From positions 1 to 64,000 of the forward strand of contig JAFUOZ010000014.1 in NCBI GenBank assembly GCA_017481565.1: 64,000 nt of DNA, in the 5' to 3' direction. The notes below the pieces were generated by a model. The model saw nothing but the letters and a program-made list of their open reading frames with translations. It had not been told where the DNA came from and did no database searches. How positions within the stretch are numbered: the stretch's first letter is position 1; each line of letters opens with the position of its first letter. This DNA comes from Oscillospiraceae bacterium (GTDB lineage: Bacteria > Bacillota > Clostridia > Oscillospirales > Ruminococcaceae). Made by a program: the position numbers and the translations under genes. Shown one piece after another: positions 1-7,450 of this stretch.

Positions 1-2552
1 GGTCTGATACCGTCAAGCAGACGGCGGTATTCCGAAAGAAGATTTTTTCCGTCATGGTCAATGTAATCGGTCCTGCCCTCCTTGCCTGCAAATTCATGAG
101 CCTTTGCGTGCTCGGAAAGTCTGTCTGCGCATATTCCTGCGCATATTCCCTTGACGGAATGAGCCTCGATCACGTATCTTTCGTAATTGCGTTCATGTAA
201 AAGCTTTTCCATTTCATCAAGCTTTTTAATGCCTTCGGTATATATAACGCCTAAAATATCAAGAAGAGCGTTTGTATTTCCGCCGTATTTTTCAAGAGCA
301 CGTTCAAAGTCCATGCCTTCAATGTGTATCTGTTTATTGTCACTTCCATCAATGACAGCTTCGGCAGCTTCAACAGTCTTTTTCAGCTGCTTTTCCTCGG
401 GGATCCATTTTTTCATCACTGCACCCAGCAGCTTCAGGTCGATAGGCTTGGGAACAAAGCCGTTCATGCCTGCTTCGATAAAGGTATCCTCAACGTGCTT
501 TATCGCATTGGCTGTAAGTGCGATGATAGGCACATTTTTTGCATATTCGGATTCCATGCTTCTTATGATACGTGTGGTTTCAACACCGTCAAGCTCAGGC
601 ATCATATGATCCATGAAGATGATATCATATACAGTACCCTCTTCAATGCGGTGGATAGCCTCATAGCCGCTGTTTACAAGCTCCAGCTCCGCCTTGTATG
701 CAGACAGGAAGCCCTCTGCTACCTTGAGATTTACCAGATTATCATCAACTACAAGTATTCTTGCATCGGGACAATGGAAACGGCTCAGCTCGGTCTTATG
801 TCCCTTTTTGACGCTGCTGTATTCGCCGCTGAATATGGCGGCTGCTGAAAATACGGTAACAGCCTTTCGGCAGAAGCGTATTTTTGAATATGCGCTTTCG
901 TCGGCAAAATCGGCAGGTGCAAGCATTGCTACGGGAGTGATGTTTTTTGAAATGAGTTCATCGGCATGGCTCATTACATAGTCGATAGCTGTTCTGAAAT
1001 CAAAGAAGAAGAAACCCTCGTTTTTCAGTGAGGTGATATTTTCGATATCCTCAGCCCTTTCAAGAACAGATGATGAAGCGGAAAGTGCCTTTGCGGTCTT
1101 TAAAAGGCTTTCTCTGTAAAAATCATTGTGTTCAAGGAAAAATACCCTGTGGTCCTTGCCGCAGTCAGCGGAAACGCAGGCAGTATGGTCTATTACCTTC
1201 TGAGGAGCGGTAAAGGTAAATACCGAGCCGGCACCGTAAACGCTTTCCAGCTCGATTCGTCCGTTCATGAGTCTTGCAAGATTATCACAGATCGCAAGAC
1301 CTAAGCCTGTACCCTCAACTGAGCGGTTTTTCTTTGTATCAAGCTGTGTAAAGGCATTGAAAAGCTCGTCTGCGTCTTCTTTTTTGATGCCTATTCCCGT
1401 ATCGGTAACACTGTAGCTTATGATAACCTCGTTTTCATTTTCCGATGGTCTACAGGTGATGTCCAATGATATCATACCCTTGTGAGTGAATTTTACCGCA
1501 TTTGTAAGCAGATTGATAAGTATCTGTTTGATCCTCAGTTCATCTCCGAAAAGCACCGAGGGGACAGAGGGGTCTGCATTGATATTGAATACAACGTGCT
1601 TTCCCGAAAGACGGGCATTTATAAGACTCTGAATGTCATGTATCATTGATGTGATGATATATTCATCGTTCACAAGCTGCATTTTTCCTGCGTCTATCTT
1701 TGAAAAATCAAGGATATCGTTAATTATCGCAAGAAGATTTTCAGAGGAGCTTCTGATAGATTCCACATACTCGCTTTCCTGAGCGGAAAGGTTTCTTCTC
1801 GAAAGCAGCTCGCTCATGCCGCAGATAGCATTCATGGGAGTTCTTATCTCATGGGACATATTCGCAAGGAAGTCGGATTTTGCCTTGACAGCCGCTTCCG
1901 ATTCCTTGTTCTTAAGCTCAAGCATTTTCAGAAGATATTCATTGTTTCTGTTTTTTCGTGTTTCGGCAATGGTTTTAAGTCTGTTCTGACTCATAAGACG
2001 GTTTATTACCATAATTGATATGACCGCAAGCATGAAGCCTGTGAATATCTTTGAGAATGCGGCGATGCCTGAGCTTATGGGGACAACATCTCCGCACATT
2101 TCGTTTATAAGCGATGAATACCAGCTGTCAGGCAGCTTAAGCTCATGATACATCTGCTGAGAGGTTATCACAAGGATATAGAAGCCTATGAAAAGCACCG
2201 ATTGTATTTTTGTATACAGTATATCATCATAAAGGGCGATAATGCACAGCTGGGCTATGAATACAGGCGAGGCGTCATATGCACTGTGATATGCAAGCAC
2301 ATAAAGCACATAGTAAACTATATGTACTGCCATAAGCATGATAGCCTGTCCGCTTTTGTTAAGTCTCGGACTGATGAATGCCATTATCACAAGGGAAAAG
2401 GGGATAGCTATTGCAATGAAATATTGCAGCGGCGACTGCATTCCGTTCATGATTCCCAGCAGCAGATACATTGATGCGGTGGTAAGATATGCACCTCCCG
2501 AATAGACGGTGCTTTTTTTATGTGAGGGCTTGATATAATTATCGGTTTTCAT
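1..2552 (-). CDS. Hybrid sensor histidine kinase with REC and HPt domains (partial, 3' end outside window)
   Basis: The first 850 residues are visible; the frame stays open to the window edge. The order is about six N-terminal membrane helices (residues 20-200), a short coiled coil, a HisKA domain with MSHEIRTPMN (phospho-accepting His234), an HATPase domain with TGIG and GTGLGL motifs, a receiver domain with VVDDN and Asp648 in FMDHMMP, and a C-terminal HPt domain with His798 in EAHSVKG. The protein therefore carries a complete His-Asp-His phosphorelay (family knowledge) and lacks only an output domain. The ATG at 2552 follows a consensus promoter. The signal sensed is unknown; the membrane part is probably a 7TM- or MASE-like sensor (inference). 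The partner regulator is not in the window. Confidence 0.9.
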   Translation of the reverse strand, partial: MKTDNYIKPSHKKSTVYSGGAYLTTASMYLLLGIMNGMQSPLQYFIAIAIPFSLVIMAFISPRLNKSGQAIMLMAVHIVYYVLYVLAYHSAYDASPVFIAQLCIIALYDDILYTKIQSVLFIGFYILVITSQQMYHELKLPDSWYSSLINEMCGDVVPISSGIAAFSKIFTGFMLAVISIMVINRLMSQNRLKTIAETRKNRNNEYLLKMLELKNKESEAAVKAKSDFLANMSHEIRTPMNAICGMSELLSRRNLSAQESEYVESIRSSSENLLAIINDILDFSKIDAGKMQLVNDEYIITSMIHDIQSLINARLSGKHVVFNINADPSVPSVLFGDELRIKQILINLLTNAVKFTHKGMISLDITCRPSENENEVIISYSVTDTGIGIKKEDADELFNAFTQLDTKKNRSVEGTGLGLAICDNLARLMNGRIELESVYGAGSVFTFTAPQKVIDHTACVSADCGKDHRVFFLEHNDFYRESLLKTAKALSASSSVLERAEDIENITSLKNEGFFFFDFRTAIDYVMSHADELISKNITPVAMLAPADFADESAYSKIRFCRKAVTVFSAAAIFSGEYSSVKKGHKTELSRFHCPDARILVVDDNLVNLKVAEGFLSAYKAELELVNSGYEAIHRIEEGTVYDIIFMDHMMPELDGVETTRIIRSMESEYAKNVPIIALTANAIKHVEDTFIEAGMNGFVPKPIDLKLLGAVMKKWIPEEKQLKKTVEAAEAVIDGSDNKQIHIEGMDFERALEKYGGNTNALLDILGVIYTEGIKKLDEMEKLLHERNYERYVIEAHSVKGICAGICADRLSEHAKAHEFAGKEGRTDYIDHDGKNLLSEYRRLLDGIR

Positions 2553-2597
2553 TATTCTGTACTCCGTTTTTTAATTTATAAAAGTATATATACTACT

Positions 2598-2626
2598 ATT
2601 ATACATTTTATTTAAAAAAACGTCAA
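2598..2626 (-). promoter_or_regulatory. Sigma-A promoter of the hybrid kinase gene
   Basis: Read on the minus strand: -35 TTGACG at 2626-2621, a 17-bp spacer, -10 TATAAT at 2603-2598. It lies about 45 bp upstream of the kinase ATG and is back to back with the promoter of the lipid kinase gene. Confidence 0.8.
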
Positions 2627-2646
2627 TAGAAAGCCTGAAATTTTAT

Positions 2647-2675
2647 TTGACTGAATGATTAAAATGTGTTAAAAT
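2647..2675 (+). promoter_or_regulatory. Sigma-A promoter of the lipid kinase gene
   Basis: -35 TTGACT at 2647-2652, a 17-bp spacer, -10 TAAAAT at 2670-2675. The start codon of the lipid kinase follows about 40 bp downstream. Confidence 0.7.
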
Positions 2676-2714
2676 AGGAATGGATAAAATAATTACAGAA
2701 AGCAGGTGTATTCC

Positions 2715-3641
2715 GTGAGACATATTTTTATTATAAATCCCGCCGCAGGCAGAACCGATTCAAGCGAAAAGCTGTTCAGGGAGATAGAGCGCCTGTGTAA
2801 GCTGAGAGGGATAGAGCCGCTTATCTGGATATCGGAATACCCCGGCTATGAATATGAAATGACAAAGCGCATGAGCGAGCTTTTCAGCGGTGAAAAGATA
2901 CGCATATACTGTGTAGGCGGTTCGGGAACGCTTAATTCGGCTCTGAATGCGGTGGATAACTTTGAAAACGTGGAGCTTGCTTCTATCCCTATCGGACTCA
3001 GCAACGATATCCTGAAAAGCTACGGCGAAACAAAAAAGCTTTTCAAAAAGCCCGAAAATATCATTGACGGCAGGGTGGATATGCTGGATATAGGTGAGGT
3101 AAACGGTGTCCGTTTTATAGATTTTATCAATTTCGGACTGAAAAGCGCACTTCTTAACCGATACAGGATACTTAAGGTGCTTGCTTATATAAATCCTGTG
3201 CTTTATTATGCTCCGGGAATAATTTTCGATCTGTTTGCAAGCAAATGCCATGACTATGAGATAACCGTTGACGGAGCGGATTACAGCGGAAGATACAGCT
3301 TTGTGACCCTGATGAACGGTAAATGCATGGGCGGAGCGGTCATTCCTATACCCGATGCAAAGCCGAATGACGGGGTTTTTGATATACTTATGGTCAAAAA
3401 GGCTAATCCCATAAAAAAATGTATGCTTTTTGCAAAGCTTCTGCAGGGAAAGCTTCATGAAAACAGCTCCGATGTGATATTTTTAAAGGCGAGGGAAATG
3501 CAGGTGGCAAGAAGAGACGGTAAACCTCTGCTTTTAAACTGTGACGGCGAAAAATATCTGTCCGAAAGCGGCTGTGCGGATATATCCTTCAGCACCGACA
3601 AGCTGAGCTTTGCAGTCCCCGAAAAATCCGAGCTGTGCTGA
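2715..3641 (+). CDS. Diacylglycerol kinase-family lipid kinase (DagK_cat / YegS-BmrU type)
   Basis: A soluble protein of about 308 residues with the DagK_cat fold: N-terminal IINPAAG nucleotide-binding strand, GGSGTLN loop near residue 75, and the C-terminal NCDGE motif. The family transfers phosphate from ATP (or CTP) to diacylglycerol or a related lipid at the inner membrane face. The usual loop is GGDGT; here the Asp is Ser, so activity or substrate may differ. I chose GTG at 2715 because AGCAGG lies 8 bases upstream; an alternative GTG lies at 2706. It is a single-gene unit between its own promoter and a strong hairpin terminator. Confidence 0.8.
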   Translation: MRHIFIINPAAGRTDSSEKLFREIERLCKLRGIEPLIWISEYPGYEYEMTKRMSELFSGEKIRIYCVGGSGTLNSALNAVDNFENVELASIPIGLSNDILKSYGETKKLFKKPENIIDGRVDMLDIGEVNGVRFIDFINFGLKSALLNRYRILKVLAYINPVLYYAPGIIFDLFASKCHDYEITVDGADYSGRYSFVTLMNGKCMGGAVIPIPDAKPNDGVFDILMVKKANPIKKCMLFAKLLQGKLHENSSDVIFLKAREMQVARRDGKPLLLNCDGEKYLSESGCADISFSTDKLSFAVPEKSELC

Positions 3642-3685
3642 TGAAAGCAAGTTTTAAGGAAGCTTCCGTTATATATAAAAACATC

Positions 3686-3730
3686 AGAAAGACACTTTTG
3701 ATACGATGGCAAAAGTGTCTTTCTGTTGTT
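3686..3730. terminator. Strong hairpin terminator after the lipid kinase
   Basis: A perfect 15-bp stem (3686-3700 with 3710-3724) and a 9-base loop, followed by a T-rich tail. The interval 3642-4086 otherwise holds only the next gene's promoter. Confidence 0.75.
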
Positions 3731-3935
3731 TATGTTTTTTACTTTATACAAAGGCTTTGTTATAAACAGCTTAGTGACAAAATTGGAATTGAATGACCGA
3801 TATGCTTTGATTTATCAGAGGAGAAAAATTTATGCCTGCTGTTTTTATTCTTGGAAGTTTTCAATATATTGGAATATGTTTTTTTGTATCTGATGCCGAA
3901 ATTTACGTGTCCGATGTAAAATTCATAAAGTACGG

Positions 3936-3964
3936 TTGAAATTTTGTGTTGATTATTGTATAAT
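3936..3964 (+). promoter_or_regulatory. Sigma-A promoter of the LacI-type/GGDEF gene
   Basis: TTGAAA at 3936-3941, a 17-bp spacer, TATAAT at 3959-3964. The leader to the ATG at 4087 is about 115 bases. Confidence 0.75.
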
Positions 3965-4086
3965 ACGAATAATTGTAGGGTAATTGCGGAGGAATATCGG
4001 AAATACAAAAGCTCTGCATATACATATATTTATATAAAGATAGGAACAAAAGAATAATTCGGGCAGAAGGGAGATGTATATCTGTC

Positions 4087-6372
4087 ATGAAAAAAAGGCT
4101 TAATATAGGTCTTGCAATCCATCATCTCGAAAATGATTATTCCAGGCAGGTCATCAGGGGAGCGGTCACGGCAGCTAAGGAGCTTGATGTAAATCTGGTG
4201 GTCTTTGCGGGAAGATCTATCAATTTTGACCCACATGACAAGGAAAACTCACGTTATGAATATCAGTATAATGTACTTTATAACTTTATAACTCCCCGGG
4301 CACTGGACGGACTTATCGTTTCTGCGGCAACTGTGGGACAGTTTATTACCCGTGAGGAGCTTAAGTCCTTTATAGATAAGTATGAGGGTATGCCTGTTCT
4401 TGCACTTGAAAATGAGGTCAGGGGATATCCCTGTCTCCGCTTCGGAAGCGGCGGAATAAAGCAGGCAGTTGAGCATCTTATAAAAGAGCATGGCTGTCAG
4501 AGGATCGCCTTTGTAAGCGGCCCTAAGAATAACAGCGACGCTGCCGCAAGGCTTGACGCATACCGTCAGGCACTGGAAGAAAACGGTCTTTCATGTGATG
4601 AAAGCATGATAGCCTACGGCAATTTCTCGGAATATTCCGAAAATGTCGTAAGCGTTCTTCTTGACAGCTGCGGTGCTATACCCGACGCTATATGCTTTGC
4701 AAATGATAATATGTGCGTTGGTGCATACAAGGAGATACGCAGAAGAGGTCTTATTCCCGGAAAGGATATACTTATAACAGGCTATGACGATTCGGAAATA
4801 GCTATGGAGCTTGATCCCCCTCTTACAACTGTACGTGCGGAGGCTGATATTCTCGGCTATAAGGCGGTTGAAAAGATACTGGGCAGCATCACAAGCGGAA
4901 CACCTGCCGAAAATGAAGAGCTTTCCGCAAGCCTTGTAGTAAGAGATTCATGCAGCTGTGAAACTATGATAGGCTCTGACGGCGGCAGGATCGTTGAAGC
5001 TCTTAAGGGAATGGGCATAAAGGAAAAGGCTGCTGTTATAGTAAACATGGTGGCAGGCAGAGGCTGCGGCTTTGAGGACAGAAATATCCGCAGTGAGATC
5101 GAAAGAAGCGTTGCAGAGATATTCTATGCGGTCAGCACAAAGGAAAACTATTCCGAAACGGGAATAATCAGAAGATTTGATAAAATGCTTGATGACGGTC
5201 TTATCGAAAAGGTAAGCTATGAGACTGTTTCCGAGCTTATTGATACTATCAGAACGGTGATACTTTCAGAATACAGTAAAAGCTGTGAAAGCAAGATAAG
5301 GTCTGCAAGGCTTTTTGAAAATATGCGCTGCAAAATGGCAGACCATGTTATCGGTATGTATTATCGTCAGATGACAGAGACCTCGCAGGCACAGTTCCTT
5401 ATAAGCAATATTACCAAGGATATGATGAACTATTCGGGAAATGAAGAAAAATGCTATGGGGCGATCCTTAGCAATCTTTCCCGTACAAGTCTTAAGAGTA
5501 CGTATATATACCTTTATGAAACGCCTATCGTAAACAATAAGGATTCGGAATGGAAAATGCCCGAAACACTGCTTTTAAAGGGTTTCCATAACGGTGAGGA
5601 TATCGTTGCACTTGAAAAGGGCAGGCAGGAGATACCATGGATGTCATATCTGGATAATGAGTTTATCAGAAAGGATACTCAGAAGACGCTTGTCCTGGCT
5701 CCGCTGTTCCTGAATGATGAGCAGTACGGCGTTATAATTTGCGACCTTGAACAGAAGTTTTTCCACAGGGTATATTCTGTTACACCGCAGATATGCACTG
5801 CCATAAAGCTTTATAATCTGGTAAATCATCTTGAAGGCTCGCTGGAGCTGGTGAAGAATACAAATACGATCCTTAAGCAGATGTCCATGTCCGATGAGCT
5901 TACGGGAGTATATAACCGCAGAGGCTTCTACAAGTATGCGAATATGTCCATTCAGAACTCGTGGAACAAGGGCAGGATGGGTGTGCTTATCTTTGCGGAT
6001 CTTGATAATCTTAAAAAGATAAACGATACCTTCGGTCATGACGACGGAGATTATGCCATTATTGCGGCATCAAGGATAATCGTAAACGGACTTCGCAATT
6101 CGGATATCGTTGCAAGGATAGGCGGCGATGAATTTGCGGCGCTTGCGGTGGTCAACGATGAAAGCGTTATTGCGGGTATGTCCGAAAGAATAAAGGCTAT
6201 TGCCGCAGAGCATAACAGGAACAGCGACAAGCCTTATAATGTTACCGTAAGTATAGGACTCTGCGCCTTTGAATGCAATGAAAACATAAAGGTACAGTCT
6301 CTTATGGACAAGGCAGATGCTGAGCTGTATGCCGATAAAAAGAATAAAAATCCCGATGTTATGAAGCATTAA
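4087..6372 (+). CDS. Soluble LacI-type substrate-binding domain fused to a GGDEF diguanylate cyclase
   Basis: A 761-residue protein with no signal peptide or membrane helix. Residues 1-290 look like the periplasmic-binding-protein fold of LacI/GalR regulators (for example FVSGP, CFANDNM and ITGYDDSEIA) but without the DNA-binding headpiece. A middle region of about 290 residues could be GAF-like. The C-terminal GGDEF domain (about 590-761) has an intact GGDEF at 679-683, preceded five residues upstream by RNSD, an RxxD inhibitory site. The protein probably makes c-di-GMP from two GTP in response to a cytoplasmic sugar-like ligand (inference). A second gene of the same design lies at 16755. 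SD GGGAG and ATG at 4087 fit well. Confidence 0.85.
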   Translation: MKKRLNIGLAIHHLENDYSRQVIRGAVTAAKELDVNLVVFAGRSINFDPHDKENSRYEYQYNVLYNFITPRALDGLIVSAATVGQFITREELKSFIDKYEGMPVLALENEVRGYPCLRFGSGGIKQAVEHLIKEHGCQRIAFVSGPKNNSDAAARLDAYRQALEENGLSCDESMIAYGNFSEYSENVVSVLLDSCGAIPDAICFANDNMCVGAYKEIRRRGLIPGKDILITGYDDSEIAMELDPPLTTVRAEADILGYKAVEKILGSITSGTPAENEELSASLVVRDSCSCETMIGSDGGRIVEALKGMGIKEKAAVIVNMVAGRGCGFEDRNIRSEIERSVAEIFYAVSTKENYSETGIIRRFDKMLDDGLIEKVSYETVSELIDTIRTVILSEYSKSCESKIRSARLFENMRCKMADHVIGMYYRQMTETSQAQFLISNITKDMMNYSGNEEKCYGAILSNLSRTSLKSTYIYLYETPIVNNKDSEWKMPETLLLKGFHNGEDIVALEKGRQEIPWMSYLDNEFIRKDTQKTLVLAPLFLNDEQYGVIICDLEQKFFHRVYSVTPQICTAIKLYNLVNHLEGSLELVKNTNTILKQMSMSDELTGVYNRRGFYKYANMSIQNSWNKGRMGVLIFADLDNLKKINDTFGHDDGDYAIIAASRIIVNGLRNSDIVARIGGDEFAALAVVNDESVIAGMSERIKAIAAEHNRNSDKPYNVTVSIGLCAFECNENIKVQSLMDKADAELYADKKNKNPDVMKH

Positions 6373-6425
6373 GGCAATGTGAATTATGAATTGTCGGTAT
6401 TTTATACTATAATATTTATATGAAA

Positions 6426-6460
6426 CGGGGCTTTGCAGGGCATATGCAAGCCCCGATTTT
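6426..6460 (+). terminator. Terminator after the LacI-type/GGDEF gene
   Basis: A GC-rich stem (6426-6437 with 6445-6455, one bulged base) followed by ATTTT. It ends the upstream gene, but it also lies between a weak possible promoter (TATAAT at 6408-6413) and hisA, so it could act as an attenuator for hisA. Confidence 0.65.
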
Positions 6461-6496
6461 AAGGCAACACCGCACAAGCTTCGTGCGGTATTGCTT
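6461..6496. repeat. Intergenic hairpin upstream of hisA
   Basis: An imperfect inverted repeat (arms about 6461-6475 and 6483-6496, core ACCGCAC/GTGCGGT) directly after the terminator hairpin and about 30 bases before the hisA ATG. It is not followed by a clean T-tract. It could be a leader structure or a small dispersed repeat. Confidence 0.5.
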
Positions 6497-6527
6497 AAAG
6501 CAGATATTTTTCAGATGGGGGAAGTAT

Positions 6528-7301
6528 ATGAAATTCAGACCATGTATCGATATACATAACGGAAGCGTAAAGCAGATAGTAGGAGGCAGTCTGACCGACA
6601 AGGACAGCTTTGCCGAAGAAAATTTCGTCTCGGAGTATGACGGAGCCTTTTATGCAAGGCTTTACAAAAGCAGAGGTCTTTCGGGAGGACATATTATCCT
6701 GCTCAATCCCGCAGGCACGGAGCATTATGAAAATGATCTTATACAGGCAAGGGGCGCGCTTGCGGAATACCCCTGCGGACTGCAGATAGGCGGCGGAGTC
6801 AATGCGGATAATGCAAAGAGCTTTATCGAAATGGGCGCAAGCCATGTTATCGTGACGTCTTATGTATTCTGCGGCGGCGTGATAAGCTTTGACAGAATAA
6901 AGGAGCTTGGAAAAATCGTAGGAAAGGAGCGTCTTGTGCTTGATCTTTCCTGCCGCAGAAGAGACGGGAAATATTATATAGTGACGGACAGATGGCAGAA
7001 ATTTACAGATGTGACCGTTTCCGAAGAAAGCCTTGATATGCTTGCTTCATACTGCGGAGAATTTCTTGTTCATGCGGTGGACGCAGAGGGCAAGGCTGCA
7101 GGAATTGAAGAGGGCGTTGCAAGGCTGCTTGGAACGATGAAGGGCTTTCCCGTTACCTATGCCGGCGGCATAGGCTCTTATGAAGATATACACAAGCTTG
7201 AAGCTTCAGGCAAGGGCAGAGTTGATTTTACTGTGGGAAGTGCGCTGGATATTTTCGGAGGAAGGCTTGAATTTGATAAAATAGCGGAATATAATAAATA
7301 A
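6528..7301 (+). CDS. hisA: Eukaryote-type HisA: ProFAR isomerase (HIS6-like)
   Basis: A 257-residue (beta-alpha)8 barrel that isomerises ProFAR to PRFAR in histidine synthesis. It matches fungal and plant HIS6 proteins much better than the usual bacterial HisA: CIDIHNG-VKQIVGG at the N-terminus, FVS and FYARLYK, VIVTS, VLDLSCR, RWQKFTD, FLVHAVDAEG, YAGG, and GSALDIFGG at the end. The two catalytic Asp positions (CIDIH and AVDAEG) are present. ATG 6528 has a purine-rich GGGGGAAG upstream; the frame is open to 6420, but that part is the terminator and hairpin region. No other his gene lies nearby, so this is an orphan location. Function is well supported by sequence recall; lineage transfer is inference. 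Confidence 0.85.
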   Translation: MKFRPCIDIHNGSVKQIVGGSLTDKDSFAEENFVSEYDGAFYARLYKSRGLSGGHIILLNPAGTEHYENDLIQARGALAEYPCGLQIGGGVNADNAKSFIEMGASHVIVTSYVFCGGVISFDRIKELGKIVGKERLVLDLSCRRRDGKYYIVTDRWQKFTDVTVSEESLDMLASYCGEFLVHAVDAEGKAAGIEEGVARLLGTMKGFPVTYAGGIGSYEDIHKLEASGKGRVDFTVGSALDIFGGRLEFDKIAEYNK

Positions 7302-7334
7302 TAAATTATTTTTAAAGAAAATTCAAAAAAACTA

Positions 7335-7363
7335 TTGCAATTCCAATTTTTTGATGATATAAT
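7335..7363 (+). promoter_or_regulatory. Sigma-A promoter of the Cache/GGDEF/EAL gene
   Basis: TTGCAA at 7335-7340, a 17-bp spacer, TATAAT at 7358-7363. Confidence 0.75.
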
Positions 7364-7450
7364 ATATTTAATTATTGCAGAATTTATTTATTATTTTCGA
7401 AAGGAGCAGTCCGTTGACAATATTGTATAAATATAACGGACGCCGCCGCT

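Noticed and set aside
2760-3458. Long antisense open frame inside the lipid kinase gene (and many similar ones elsewhere)
   Set aside because: It mirrors the codon pattern of the real gene, has no SD, and its product is low-complexity in Ile/Tyr/Lys. The same applies to the antisense frames in the c-di-GMP, smc and ftsY genes.
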